Positions 45,110-55,184 are shown, numbered from the stretch's first letter. The stretch is DNA of 64,000 bases from an uncultured Bacteroidota bacterium (GCA_902510475.1 CABXCC010000003.1:1-64000), one strand, 5' to 3'. The notes: generated by a model not told the origin, from the sequence alone. Translations and numbers: made by a program.

Positions 45110-45976
45110 GTGAAAAACAAAAAAGAAAAAAAGAATTCTATAAATAAACTCACAAGAAGCTATAAAGTTGTTGTTTCCAGTGAAGACACCTTTGAAGAAA
45201 GGCTTTCCTTTTCAACAAATAAATTAAATGGCTTTTTAGCACTGACTTTATATTCAATAATTCTTATTGCATTTACAATTAGTATTGTGTTTTTTACACA
45301 GCTTAGGGAAATGGTTCCGGGATACTCGTCTTCTGATTTGTTAACCCAGGCAATATACCTGACAAAAAAAACAGACTCTCTACAGAATGAGCTTGAGATA
45401 AATAATGCATTTTATCAGTCTATAGAAAATGTTCTTTCAGGAAAGACCAAGCAGATAATTTACAAAGACTCTTTGGCTATAAGTAATGAAATAGAAAATA
45501 TAGATATTAAGACAATATCAGCTAATTCCGAAGACTCAATACTTAGAAAATATGTAGAACAAGAGGACAAATTTAATCTAACAAAAAATGAATTAGTTAT
45601 TGAAAATAAAATGTTTGTAAGCCCTGTAAAAGGACAAATAACGCAAAAATTTGATCCGCTAAACAACCATTTTGCACTCGATATTTTGGTAGACACTGGC
45701 ACGCCTGTTAAATCTATATTGGAAGGCAAGATCATTTTTTCGGAATGGTCTATTGACACAGGGCACGTGCTAATAATTAACCATGGTGATGATATTATTT
45801 CTGTATACAAACACAACTCAAAAGTTTTAAAAACGCAAAATAATTATGTTAAAGCAGGAGAAGTTATTGCTTACTCCGGAAATCAAGGAACCCTTAGTAC
45901 AGGGCCTCACCTTCATTTTGAATTGTGGAAAAATGGAACTCCCATTAATCCTGAGCCACTTTTTAATTTTAATTAA
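45110..45976 (+). CDS. M23-family peptidoglycan endopeptidase
   Basis: A membrane-anchored protein with one helix (about 45-70), a coiled spacer and a C-terminal M23 domain (about 165-285). The zinc ligands are in NHFALDI (HxxxD) and HLHFEL. The enzyme would cut peptidoglycan crosslinks in the periplasm. The track start is TTG 45101; GTG 45110 fits the nearby -7 box better and shortens the protein by three residues to 288. The gene is followed by the GH3-like gene in a pairing I recall from other Flavobacteria. Confidence 0.88.
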   Translation: MKNKKEKKNSINKLTRSYKVVVSSEDTFEERLSFSTNKLNGFLALTLYSIILIAFTISIVFFTQLREMVPGYSSSDLLTQAIYLTKKTDSLQNELEINNAFYQSIENVLSGKTKQIIYKDSLAISNEIENIDIKTISANSEDSILRKYVEQEDKFNLTKNELVIENKMFVSPVKGQITQKFDPLNNHFALDILVDTGTPVKSILEGKIIFSEWSIDTGHVLIINHGDDIISVYKHNSKVLKTQNNYVKAGEVIAYSGNQGTLSTGPHLHFELWKNGTPINPEPLFNFN

Positions 45977-45977
45977 A

Positions 45978-47480
45978 ATGCTAAAGCATAGTCTTTTAAA
46001 ATTAGTTGCGTTTATTACAAAACATCAAATTTACAAATGGGCTAATAATCCTGAGTCTACCCAAAAAAAACAACTAAAAAAACTAATAAAAAAGGGGGCC
46101 AAAACGGTTTTTGGTAAAGACCACAAAATGGCCTCAATTAAATCATACCAAGATTTCAAGACTCAAATTCCAGTAAGAGATTACGAGGACCTAATAGATT
46201 ATTTTGAGATGATTAAAAAAGGAAAAGAAAATATTCTTTGGCCTGGGAAGCCGATATATCTAGCAATTACATCTGGAACAACTTCAGGAGCTAAATATAT
46301 TCCAATAACTAATGACAGTTTGCCCAATCATTTAAATGGTGCCAAAAACGCACTACTAATGTATGTTGCAGACACAGGCAAAACCGATTTCACTGATGGA
46401 CGCTTTATATTCGTTCAAGGATCACCTAAATTAGAAAAAATATCAGGAATTCATACTGGTAGGCTTTCAGGTATTTCTGCACATCACGTACCCTTTTTTA
46501 TGAAACAAAAAATGTTCCCATCTTGGGAAACTAACACTATTGAAAATTGGGAAGAAAAAGTGGATAAAATAATCGAAGAAACGATTGATGAAAACATGAC
46601 AATTATTAGTGGTATTCCTTCCTGGATTCAGATGTATTTTGAAAAAATATCTAGCATTAGTAAAAAGAAAATATCGTCCTTATTTCCGAACCTTGGCTTA
46701 CTAATCTACGGAGGGGTTAATTTTAAGCCGTATAAAGAAAAATTTAATTTTTTGATCGGTAAAGAAATAGATTCAATTGAATTGTTTCCAGCAAGTGAGG
46801 GTTTTTTTGCCTTTCAAGACCTTCAAGAAAAGAACGAATTACTTTTAATTTTAAACGCGGGTATTTTTTATGAGTTTATAAAGGATGAAGATTTCAGAGA
46901 AAACAAGATGATCAGATTTTGTATAGATGATGTCGAGTTAAACACAAATTATGTTTTAATAATTTCATCTACCGCTGGTCTTTGGGGATATAACACGGGC
47001 GATACTATACAATTTAAATCTTTAAGACCGCACAGGATTGTGGTAACGGGAAGAATTAAACAATATTTATCTGCCTTTGGGGAGCATGTAATAGTAAAAG
47101 AAGTTGAACAGGCAATGGAAAAAGCTATAGAAAAAACGGGCTCTATAGTTTCCGAGTTTACCGTTGCGCCAAGATATAAATCCGAAAATGAGCCTGCATG
47201 TCATGAATGGTTTATAGAATTTGACAAACCAGTTGCCAATAAAGACTATTTTGCTAAAGTTTTAAATCAAGAACTCATGTCTCAAAATAAGTACTACAAA
47301 GATTTGATTGATGGAAAGATAATTTCATATCCAATTATAACACCAGTTTTAAAATCAGGCTTTAAAAAATATATGCAGCATGTTGGTAGGTTAGGGGGGC
47401 AAAACAAAATTCCTAAAATAGCAAATGATAGAAAAACCGCCTCTCTCTTAAAAAAATTAAAACTTATCAACGCGACCTAA
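45978..47480 (+). CDS. GH3-family adenylate-forming enzyme
   Basis: A 500-residue protein of the GH3 auxin-responsive promoter family. KPIYLAITSGTTSGAKYIPIT contains the ATP-binding loop of adenylate-forming acyl-amino-acid synthetases, and IVVTGRIKQYLSAFGEHVIVKEVEQAM is the C-terminal hinge. In plants GH3 enzymes join amino acids to auxin or jasmonate; the bacterial substrate is not known. The ORF track's 45846 start overlaps the M23 gene by 131 bases; ATG 45978 two bases after the stop gives the family-like N-terminus and is preferred. Confidence 0.88.
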   Translation: MLKHSLLKLVAFITKHQIYKWANNPESTQKKQLKKLIKKGAKTVFGKDHKMASIKSYQDFKTQIPVRDYEDLIDYFEMIKKGKENILWPGKPIYLAITSGTTSGAKYIPITNDSLPNHLNGAKNALLMYVADTGKTDFTDGRFIFVQGSPKLEKISGIHTGRLSGISAHHVPFFMKQKMFPSWETNTIENWEEKVDKIIEETIDENMTIISGIPSWIQMYFEKISSISKKKISSLFPNLGLLIYGGVNFKPYKEKFNFLIGKEIDSIELFPASEGFFAFQDLQEKNELLLILNAGIFYEFIKDEDFRENKMIRFCIDDVELNTNYVLIISSTAGLWGYNTGDTIQFKSLRPHRIVVTGRIKQYLSAFGEHVIVKEVEQAMEKAIEKTGSIVSEFTVAPRYKSENEPACHEWFIEFDKPVANKDYFAKVLNQELMSQNKYYKDLIDGKIISYPIITPVLKSGFKKYMQHVGRLGGQNKIPKIANDRKTASLLKKLKLINAT

Positions 47481-47525
47481 AATATTTATCACAAAAAACC
47501 GTTCTAAAAAAACAAAAAGACACCT

Positions 47526-48500
47526 ATGAAAAATAATTTTAAAGAAAACGAAGAGCTAGACATAATTGTCCTTATAGAAAAAATTAAGCTCGTATTACTG
47601 AGCGTACTTTTGCAAATATTTAGAAGATCTAAAATGATACTTTCAAATTGGAAACAGCTTTTAGTTGTTGTTTTTGCAGGTGTTTTAGTTGGCTATATAA
47701 TGACCGACGGTGAGAAAATCAATTCAAAGGAAGCCGCGATTTTGGTTAAGGTAAATTTTGATGCAGGAAACTACATCTATGATGCAGTTGAGCTAATAAA
47801 TCTAAAAGTTTTATCTAGTGATACAGACTTTTTTACCAAAGATATAATGTTAGATGAAACAGAAAGAATAGACGAAATTTCAATTGCACCGGTTGTTGAT
47901 ATCAAAGACATAATGGATAAAGAAATTAATGCAAATGAGATTAGAGTATTGTTTGAAAACCTACAATACGAAGACGGTTTCTCCGTAACAGAGGGGTTTA
48001 AGTCTGATTATGACTACCACATTATTACCATCAAAGTCTCTAATAATTCATCACTCAATACAATTAGCAAGGTAATTGACTATTTTAACAGGAACCCATT
48101 ATTTACAGAATTAAAAGACAGAAACCTACAAAGAATTTCAAGTGTAATATATGATAATGAACAAACAATTAAGCAGATCGATAAAATTATCGATTTTTAC
48201 ACCTTAGAAAAAAAGGTTAATTCTACGCAGTTATATATAGACAACAAGGACATCACACCAAATGATTTGATTAGCACTAAAATTACCCTTCAGAAAGAAA
48301 ATGAAGATCTCAAAAACGAAAACTTAACGTCTAGACAAACGGTGATGATAATTAATGAAACTAATGTTCTAGTTCAAAATAAATCCTTGCTTTCAAACTT
48401 GATGATTTATTATCCAATTATATTTTTGGCGATATACGTGCTTATAAGCTTATTAATTGGCTTCTATTCTTATCTTGACAAATTAGACAGAGCAAGCTAA
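47526..48500 (+). CDS. Wzz-like polysaccharide chain-length/co-polymerase protein
   Basis: A 324-residue protein with a membrane helix at about 44-60 and another near 297-317, enclosing a long extracytoplasmic domain with predicted coiled-coil (YDNEQTIKQIDKIIDFYTLEKKV, KITLQKENEDLKNENL). That topology is the polysaccharide co-polymerase layout. Sequence identity to known Wzz is not visible by eye, so the call rests on topology and on its position as the first gene of the polysaccharide locus. It lies two bases before the flippase start. Confidence 0.62.
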   Translation: MKNNFKENEELDIIVLIEKIKLVLLSVLLQIFRRSKMILSNWKQLLVVVFAGVLVGYIMTDGEKINSKEAAILVKVNFDAGNYIYDAVELINLKVLSSDTDFFTKDIMLDETERIDEISIAPVVDIKDIMDKEINANEIRVLFENLQYEDGFSVTEGFKSDYDYHIITIKVSNNSSLNTISKVIDYFNRNPLFTELKDRNLQRISSVIYDNEQTIKQIDKIIDFYTLEKKVNSTQLYIDNKDITPNDLISTKITLQKENEDLKNENLTSRQTVMIINETNVLVQNKSLLSNLMIYYPIIFLAIYVLISLLIGFYSYLDKLDRAS

Positions 48501-48501
48501 A

Positions 48502-49785
48502 ATGTCGAAAAAAGATCTTACACAAAAGAGTTTTTCGGTTCTAATCATCAGATCTTCTGGAGTGTTACTTTTGTTTGGCTTTACACTATTTATAACTAAT
48601 TTTTATTCTGCTGAAAATGTTGGCCGTTACGATTTTGTAAGATCTACTCTAATGGTACTAGGGGGCATTTCTTTAATGGGAACAAACCAGTCAATTATTT
48701 ATTATTCAGGGCTTTTAAATGCAAGAAAGAGTATTGAATCAATTAGATCAATTTACTCTAAGATGTTAAAGATAATTTTTACTCTAAGTCTAATTATTTT
48801 AGGATTTTTTATGATTTTTTTTAACGAGTCAATTATAAATGACATTTTTAAAAACAGAGAATCGTATTCACTTATCTTAAAAACTATTTTAACATTAGTT
48901 TTCTTTGCCGTCACAATGTTAAACATTGATACAATTAGAGCTTTAAAAAAAACTATATTATCTGAAATGTATCGAAGTATATTCAGGTTTTTGCTAGTCT
49001 TTATTTTTGCAATTATTTTGCTAAAGACCAATAATGAAGAGCTTTTGGTAGAGGTATATTTGTTAGGGTTTTTGTTACTATCGCTATTTTCAAGTATCAG
49101 GGTTTATATACTTTTTAAAAAAATTGACAAACCCAATGATAAATCAGAATCTTTTACAATAACAGAAATATTTAAAACATCATCCCCTATGGCACTCAGC
49201 GCGATTGCCTATTTTATTATGCAAAGCATAGACATTATTATTTTGTCAATTTACAAGGGTTTTGATCAGATTGCATATTATTCGGTTTCTGTAAGATTAG
49301 CAATGCTAACAACCTTAGCATTAATGTCAGTTAATATTGTAATTGCCCCAAGAATTGCAGAAATCTATGAAAATCAAAATATGCAAAAACTACAAATACT
49401 AATTAAGCATTCAACAAGAATTATTTTTTTAATCAGTATTTGTGTTTTAAGTGTGCTGTTTTTCTTTTCTGAAGAAATTTTAAGTTTATTTGGACAAGAT
49501 TATATTATTGCAAAGAACTCTCTACTCTTTTTATTAGCGGCTCAATTTTTTAACGCTATCTCTGGGCCAGGAGCCATATACCTTAATATGACAAGGCGCC
49601 AAAAAACACTAAATAAAATATTAGTTTTTGGGTTGATAATTAATATCTCATTGAATTTCTATTTAATTCCAACTGAAGGAATTAACGGAGCAGCAATCGC
49701 AACGTTGATAAGCCTTATAGTTTGGAATACAATTACAACGATAGTAATATACTCAAAGGATAAAATAAAAATATTTTTAACCTAA
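48502..49785 (+). CDS. Oligosaccharide flippase (Wzx-like)
   Basis: A 427-residue protein with about 12 membrane helices. KSFSVLIIRSSGVLLLFGFTLFITNFYSAENVGRYDF is the standard opening of MATE-like polysaccharide flippases, and PTEGINGAAIATLISLIVWN is the common ending. It moves lipid-linked repeat units across the inner membrane. The preceding and following genes are two bases or less away, so the locus is one operon. Confidence 0.88.
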   Translation: MSKKDLTQKSFSVLIIRSSGVLLLFGFTLFITNFYSAENVGRYDFVRSTLMVLGGISLMGTNQSIIYYSGLLNARKSIESIRSIYSKMLKIIFTLSLIILGFFMIFFNESIINDIFKNRESYSLILKTILTLVFFAVTMLNIDTIRALKKTILSEMYRSIFRFLLVFIFAIILLKTNNEELLVEVYLLGFLLLSLFSSIRVYILFKKIDKPNDKSESFTITEIFKTSSPMALSAIAYFIMQSIDIIILSIYKGFDQIAYYSVSVRLAMLTTLALMSVNIVIAPRIAEIYENQNMQKLQILIKHSTRIIFLISICVLSVLFFFSEEILSLFGQDYIIAKNSLLFLLAAQFFNAISGPGAIYLNMTRRQKTLNKILVFGLIINISLNFYLIPTEGINGAAIATLISLIVWNTITTIVIYSKDKIKIFLT

Positions 49786-49786
49786 T

Positions 49787-50686
49787 ATGAAAAAACCCAA
49801 TTTCATAATTGCTGGATTTCCTAAGTGTGGAACCACCTCTCTTCATCATTATTTGAATGAGCACCCCCAGATCTTTATGCCCAGTCAAAAAGAGCTGCAT
49901 TTTTTCACCTATGAAATACTTTCAAAACTCAAAAACGGACCCAAAGACAGTGCTGTTAAAAAAACACAAATTCAGGATTCCAAAAGATATTTAGAATTTT
50001 ACAGAAACGTTAAAAATGAGATTGCTATTGGAGATGCCTCACCCTCCTATATAAACTACCCAGGCCAATTTCTAAAAATTAAAGAATATTTGGAAGACCC
50101 CAAATTCATCATTGTTTTGAGAGACCCTATCAATCGTGCATATTCAAACTATTTACACCTCAAAAGAGAACACAGGGAAACTCTAACTTTTAAAGAAGCG
50201 GTCAATAAAGAAAACAAAAGAATTAAAAACAAATATTCTGACTTTTGGTATTATAAATTTAACTCGACCTATTATGAAAAGATAGTTATGGCTAAAGAAA
50301 CATTTAAGGATGTATTGATTATAACTAGCGAAGAATTAAATGAAAATCATGAGGCTACTATGAAAAAAGTGTATAAATTTCTAGATGTAGATTGTGATTT
50401 TATTACAAAGCGAAAATCAAATAGGTTCAATAAAGGAGGCTACTATAAAAAAAATCTTTTCACTAAATTTCTTTTCCAACCTTCAAAATTTAAAAACTTA
50501 ATTAAAAAAGTTATAAAACCAACTCCATCTTTAAAAATTTTGTTGGCGCAAATAGCTTCTATTTTTAGAAAAAAGACTGAAGAAATTGATGAGGAAACCG
50601 TATTATACTTGACAAAACACTTTAAAGAAGATATTGAAAAACTTAAAAGCTTAAACATCAATACTTCAAATTGGAGAGACTATTAA
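49787..50686 (+). CDS. Sulfotransferase
   Basis: A 299-residue sulfotransferase. FIIAGFPKCGTTSLHHYLNEHPQI is the PAPS 5'-phosphosulfate loop and FIIVLRDPINRAYSNYLHLKREHRE the 3'-phosphate motif. It transfers sulfate from PAPS to a sugar hydroxyl, probably on the glycan built by this locus. No PAPS synthesis genes (cysC, cysN, cysD) lie in the window. Cytoplasmic; no membrane anchor. Confidence 0.9.
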   Translation: MKKPNFIIAGFPKCGTTSLHHYLNEHPQIFMPSQKELHFFTYEILSKLKNGPKDSAVKKTQIQDSKRYLEFYRNVKNEIAIGDASPSYINYPGQFLKIKEYLEDPKFIIVLRDPINRAYSNYLHLKREHRETLTFKEAVNKENKRIKNKYSDFWYYKFNSTYYEKIVMAKETFKDVLIITSEELNENHEATMKKVYKFLDVDCDFITKRKSNRFNKGGYYKKNLFTKFLFQPSKFKNLIKKVIKPTPSLKILLAQIASIFRKKTEEIDEETVLYLTKHFKEDIEKLKSLNINTSNWRDY

Positions 50687-50687
50687 C

Positions 50688-52061
50688 ATGAAGAAACTGA
50701 CAATTAAAAATATAATCCTACCCACATTACTTTTTGGAATATTTTTTATTCCTTTTAATTCGTGGTCTGGTATTAGTTTTTTAGGGGAATATTACAGAGA
50801 CTCCTGTTTTTTATTTTTCTCCTTTGCCTCTATTTTAATATTATTTAAAAGAAAAATCCAAATGCCCCTACAAAACCTAGTTTTTCAGTTTTTGATTCTT
50901 TTTTTACTTTGGTCTTTTTTAACAACAGTTTTAAATTCTCATAACATATTTGATTATTATTTCAAACAAACTTCAGGCTTATCAAGATTTGTAAATCAGT
51001 TTGGATCTTTGATAATTGCAGCTTTTATAGTCCCCCTAACTTTTTACAATGGTTTCAAAAGAATAAATGTAAACAAGACCTTCAGACTAATAAGAAGAAT
51101 AGTTTTTGCATCTTTAATAGTAGTTTTGATTTATTCAATCATCGAGATCTTAATTGTGAAGCTTAATATGGTTTATTTAAAAAAACCATTATTAAATCTA
51201 TTTGACTATTTTCCGTTTACTGAAGCTAAGATAGATATGAGAAATCAAAGAATTTCTTCTGTCTCTTTCGAATCGCCTGCCCTAGCCACTTATTTGATTT
51301 CAGTTTTTGGGTGGATGTTAAGCTACATTTTAACTGAAAAGAAAAAACTAAAATATTTACCTGCAACGATAGTTTTATTTTTAGGTTTTATGTCTGGCTC
51401 AAGAGCGGCATTTTTTGCAATTATAATCCAGTTTATTATTGCAATATTTGTTCTTTTAAAGAACAAAAATGTAGCTAACAATTTATACAGAACATTAATT
51501 GGGCTTTCAACAATTTTTGTTTTAATTGTTGGATATTTTAATAAACCAATTTTTGATTACATAAAAAAAGAAATTAATTCATTTAAGTTAGATGACTCAA
51601 CCCATGCCCTTTCAAATAAATCCAGATTTGGAATACAACAAGCCATGTTTAATGTATTTCTTGAAAACCCAATATTAGGGACAGGATATGGGCTTCAAGC
51701 ATTTGAATCTCGAAAAAAATATCCCTCATGGGCTAAGAAAAACAACTGGGAGTTTAGATTAAAATACCTAAATCAAAACGATAAAAGATTTCCACCAGGA
51801 TATAATATGTACTTAAGAATTTTAACTGAAACAGGATTAATTGGGTTTTTAGTTTTCAGCTTAATTATTTTACAGATTTTTTTGTGGTGCTACAACAATC
51901 TTAAGTCAGAAAATTCATCCATTGCATTTATAGTACTAATTTCAATGATAGGTTTTTCCCTTAATTGGCTTAAAATGGATTCCTTTCGAATTTATTTTTT
52001 CTGGCTTTGCGTAGCATTAATTTGGATTATTGAACATAAGAAAAAACTTCAAAATGGATAA
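50688..52061 (+). CDS. O-antigen ligase/polymerase-like membrane protein, copy 1
   Basis: A 457-residue protein with about 11 helices. GFMSGSRAAFFAIIIQF and the extracytoplasmic segment ending ILGTGYGLQAFESRKK fit the Wzy/WaaL superfamily. It polymerises or ligates polysaccharide units in the periplasm. A second superfamily member is at 52850. Its last eight bases overlap the GT2 gene. Confidence 0.8.
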   Translation: MKKLTIKNIILPTLLFGIFFIPFNSWSGISFLGEYYRDSCFLFFSFASILILFKRKIQMPLQNLVFQFLILFLLWSFLTTVLNSHNIFDYYFKQTSGLSRFVNQFGSLIIAAFIVPLTFYNGFKRINVNKTFRLIRRIVFASLIVVLIYSIIEILIVKLNMVYLKKPLLNLFDYFPFTEAKIDMRNQRISSVSFESPALATYLISVFGWMLSYILTEKKKLKYLPATIVLFLGFMSGSRAAFFAIIIQFIIAIFVLLKNKNVANNLYRTLIGLSTIFVLIVGYFNKPIFDYIKKEINSFKLDDSTHALSNKSRFGIQQAMFNVFLENPILGTGYGLQAFESRKKYPSWAKKNNWEFRLKYLNQNDKRFPPGYNMYLRILTETGLIGFLVFSLIILQIFLWCYNNLKSENSSIAFIVLISMIGFSLNWLKMDSFRIYFFWLCVALIWIIEHKKKLQNG

Positions 52062-52860
52062 GAAATTAATTATAACAATTCCTCACTATAATAATCCTGA
52101 AGGCTTAATTCAATCTATAAAATCGATTAATGAGTCATTCAAAATAGACATAATTATTACTGATGATGGAAGCAAGATTAAGCTTGATGAGAAACTCATA
52201 AGATCAGTGTTTAAAAATGAGGGAAATATTTATTTTGAATATTTAAACAATAATTATGGAGTTGGTATTGCCGCAAACAAGTGTTTAGAGTTTGTAAAAA
52301 ATCATAATTATAATTATGCAGCAAGATTGGACGCAGGAGATATTTGCTACAAAAACAAATTTCTAAAGCAAATAAATTTCTTGAAAAAAAACAATAAAAT
52401 TAAGCTAGTTGGAACATGGGCTAGAGCTTTAGATGACAATAAAATTTTGAAGTTTTTTATAAAACATCCAACCGAGCATAATATTATTAAAAGAAAGATG
52501 TATCTGAACTGCATGTTTGTGAATCCAACAGTTGTATTTGACACATCGATTCTGAAGACGATTCCAGAATATCCAATAAAATATAAAGACGCCGCCCAGG
52601 ATTATGCATTTTTTTTCAATGTGATTAAAAATTATGAGTGTGCAAATTTGCCCGAAGTTCTTTTAGACTATGTAATTAATGATAGTTCAATATCATCACA
52701 AAAAAGAAAATTACAAGTTAAAAATAGAATTAAAATTATATTAGATAATTTTAAACCGGGATTTTACCCCCTTTACGGTTTAATTAGAAATTTTATTCTT
52801 TATTTTTTTTCTAGAAAGGCCACAACCATGTTAAAAAGAATTAGCAGTCGTGAAGAATAG
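52054..52860 (+). CDS. Glycosyltransferase family 2
   Basis: A GT-A-fold protein of 268 residues from ATG 52054; the track start 52030 is inside the upstream gene. TIPHYNNPEGLIQSIKSINE and IIITDDGSK are the N-terminal nucleotide-binding blocks, YAARLDAGDIC the metal-site DxD equivalent, and AQDYAFFFNV the acceptor-side motif. It adds one sugar to the repeat unit. Overlaps the neighbouring genes on both sides (8 bases upstream, 11 bases downstream). Confidence 0.88.
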   Translation: MDKKLIITIPHYNNPEGLIQSIKSINESFKIDIIITDDGSKIKLDEKLIRSVFKNEGNIYFEYLNNNYGVGIAANKCLEFVKNHNYNYAARLDAGDICYKNKFLKQINFLKKNNKIKLVGTWARALDDNKILKFFIKHPTEHNIIKRKMYLNCMFVNPTVVFDTSILKTIPEYPIKYKDAAQDYAFFFNVIKNYECANLPEVLLDYVINDSSISSQKRKLQVKNRIKIILDNFKPGFYPLYGLIRNFILYFFSRKATTMLKRISSREE

Positions 52861-54061
52861 CACTTTAAATAGAGTTAACTTAATCTTAGGATGTATAATT
52901 TCCTTTTACATACCTTTCATGTCTTTTGCAGCTGCATTCCCAAATATCACAGCAATATTAATGGGTGTAATTTATGTTTTAAAGATAAAAAATAAAGAAA
53001 TCGTCCCAACAATTGGACCCTACCTCAAACCTTTAGTCATTTTTTTAATTTATGTAATATTGCTATCAATCTTTAACAAGACCATACACACTGATTTTGA
53101 CGAAATATTAAAAATTCTTCATTTAATTCTTTTAGTTCCTGTTTTGTATGAGGTTAAAGAAAAGGCTTTTTTGATTTTTGCGTTTATATTAGGTGTAATA
53201 ATATCTTCTTCCGCAACATTATTTAATATTATTAGCACAACTAATTTTAACTTTAACGATTTTATTTTAGACGGAGCTATTGTAAAGGAAGTTTTTATTA
53301 CCCAAAGACTATACTTAGGGTTTTTCCTTTCAATTTCAACAATATTTTGTGCTATTATCTTCTTTGAATCTAACAACAAAATAATTAGAAAAACATGTTT
53401 GACTTTGGGGATTATTACTACTGTATTAATTTTTATTTTTTCTTCAAGGAGTTCGATTATAATTTGGTTTATTTTGCTTTTTAGTGTATTGATTTTCAAG
53501 AGAAAAGAAATTATTCAGCAAAAGAAAACTTTATTGATTTTTTTAATCCTTATAGTATCATTAATAGCAATCAATTATAAGACACTAAACAAAAGGTTTT
53601 TTTATTCTGGGGATATCTATACAGAAAAATTAGTGGACAAAGTGATTAAACACGAGCCAAGATTTTTAATTTGGAAATTTTCTTTTGAAATATTCTCTGA
53701 AAACAAAAAGTATTTTTTTGGACTTGGGAATAAAGAAACCGATAATCTTTTATTAGAAAAGTACAGAACTATAAAAAACAAAAAAAGAGGAAACTGGTTT
53801 ATTGAAAGAGGCTTTAACACTCATAATCAATTTCTTGACTTTATGTTAAATTATGGAATCATCGGCTTAATAATATATTTATATGTTTTTTTAAGTTATT
53901 TATTTTCTTTAAAAGAAAATATATTTCTGTTTAATTTAATATTAAGTCTCTTTATTTTTTCATGTCTTGAAAACATTTTAAACCGGCAATTAGGCGTATA
54001 TATATTTGCTTTTTTGCTAGTCACTTCAAAAGCATTATCAAACAAACAGTTAAATGAATAA
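52850..54061 (+). CDS. O-antigen ligase/polymerase-like membrane protein, copy 2
   Basis: A 403-residue protein with about 11 helices. The large loop ends IERGFNTHNQFLDFMLNYGIIGL, where the His-containing motif typical of O-antigen ligases (WaaL-type, HNxxL) lies. So this copy is the likelier ligase and the one at 50688 the likelier polymerase, an inference from motif alone. The start is GTG at 52850, 11 bases before the GT2 stop. It overlaps the GT4 gene by eight bases. Confidence 0.8.
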   Translation: MKNSTLNRVNLILGCIISFYIPFMSFAAAFPNITAILMGVIYVLKIKNKEIVPTIGPYLKPLVIFLIYVILLSIFNKTIHTDFDEILKILHLILLVPVLYEVKEKAFLIFAFILGVIISSSATLFNIISTTNFNFNDFILDGAIVKEVFITQRLYLGFFLSISTIFCAIIFFESNNKIIRKTCLTLGIITTVLIFIFSSRSSIIIWFILLFSVLIFKRKEIIQQKKTLLIFLILIVSLIAINYKTLNKRFFYSGDIYTEKLVDKVIKHEPRFLIWKFSFEIFSENKKYFFGLGNKETDNLLLEKYRTIKNKKRGNWFIERGFNTHNQFLDFMLNYGIIGLIIYLYVFLSYLFSLKENIFLFNLILSLFIFSCLENILNRQLGVYIFAFLLVTSKALSNKQLNE

Positions 54062-55184
54062 AACAAAAGTTTTACATGTAGCAAATATGGTTGGTGGGGT
54101 TGAAATTTGTGTAAGACAAATCATAAACAACATAGACAATAGTAAAATAGAAAGCTTAATAGCATCACAATGCCTAAAAGAAAAAGAAGAGCTTTTAAGC
54201 AATGACAAAAGGCAAATAAAATCTTTTAAAATATCTATCACAAGAAATGTAAACTTATTCAAAGATCTAATCTGCCTTTTACAATTATTAAGAATAATAC
54301 ATTTAGAAAAGCCCAGCCTGATTCACGCACACAGTGCAAAAGCAGGATTTTTATGCAGAATTCTTTCAAAATTTACAAAAACCAAAGTTTTTTACACCCC
54401 ACATGCTTTTTCTTTTTTAAGTGCAAATAATAAATTCTTAAGAAATTTATATTTGATAATTGAACGTCTATCTATTTCAAAAAACACTACTTTAATTGCA
54501 ACCTCTAAGTCTGAACAAAATCTAGCAATTGAAAATGTTGGATACAAAAGAAATAAAACCGTTTTGTTAAATAATTCAATTAATATAAAAACAACCCCTA
54601 AATCAAAATCAAAATTTACAAACAATTTAGATAATTATATTTGTACAGTTGCAAGGCCATCATTTCAGAAAAACTTAAAAATGATGGTTAATGCTTTTAA
54701 GATTGTTTCAGAAAGAGATAATAATATACATTTATTTATAATTGGTGCAGGTGAGTACAGTCCTCAAAAGAAACAATTGCAAAGTCAAATAAGTAAAATG
54801 AATTTAGAAGACAGGATAACTGTTTTGCCTTGGATTCCCAGAGAAGAAGTACAAAAAATATTAATCACATCAAAGCTTTATGTGTCAACTTCTTTGTACG
54901 AAGGCCTTCCATATTCTGTATTAGAAAGCATGAGATATAAAATCCCTTCAGTATTGACAAACACTTTTGGAAATAGAGATCTGTTAGTAAACAATAAAAC
55001 TGGTTTTTTAGTAGATTTAAATGATGTACAAGACATGGCAGAAAAAATTCTAATTTTAATCAATGATAAACCTAAAAGGAAAATATTTGGAGAAAATGCT
55101 AATAAACTATTAAATGAAAAATATAATTTTAACGACTATATATTTAAACTTACGAACCTATATACAGCAAGCTTCAAATATTAA
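54054..55184 (+). CDS. Glycosyltransferase family 4
   Basis: A GT-B-fold protein of 376 residues. LHVANMVGGVEICVRQI is the N-terminal acceptor loop, IHAHSAKAGFLCRIL follows, and VSTSLYEGLPYSVLESMRYKIPSVLT is the donor-binding E(x7)E motif. It builds the polysaccharide repeat unit. Directly after its stop the same frame stays open for 53 codons with the look of another glycosyltransferase C-terminus (next entry). Confidence 0.92.
   Translation: MNKTKVLHVANMVGGVEICVRQIINNIDNSKIESLIASQCLKEKEELLSNDKRQIKSFKISITRNVNLFKDLICLLQLLRIIHLEKPSLIHAHSAKAGFLCRILSKFTKTKVFYTPHAFSFLSANNKFLRNLYLIIERLSISKNTTLIATSKSEQNLAIENVGYKRNKTVLLNNSINIKTTPKSKSKFTNNLDNYICTVARPSFQKNLKMMVNAFKIVSERDNNIHLFIIGAGEYSPQKKQLQSQISKMNLEDRITVLPWIPREEVQKILITSKLYVSTSLYEGLPYSVLESMRYKIPSVLTNTFGNRDLLVNNKTGFLVDLNDVQDMAEKILILINDKPKRKIFGENANKLLNEKYNFNDYIFKLTNLYTASFKY

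Noticed and set aside
45755-45780. CACGTG core at 45767 as a third parS
   Set aside because: Flanking bases (GGGCACGTGCTA) do not match the consensus arms.
45846-45977. Extended start for the GH3-like gene
   Set aside because: The extra 44 residues overlap the M23 gene in another frame and are unlike the family; ATG 45978 fits better.
52030-52053. Upstream ATG for the GT2 gene
   Set aside because: It lies deeper inside the ligase-like gene, and the family-like start MDKKLIITIPHYNN begins at 52054.
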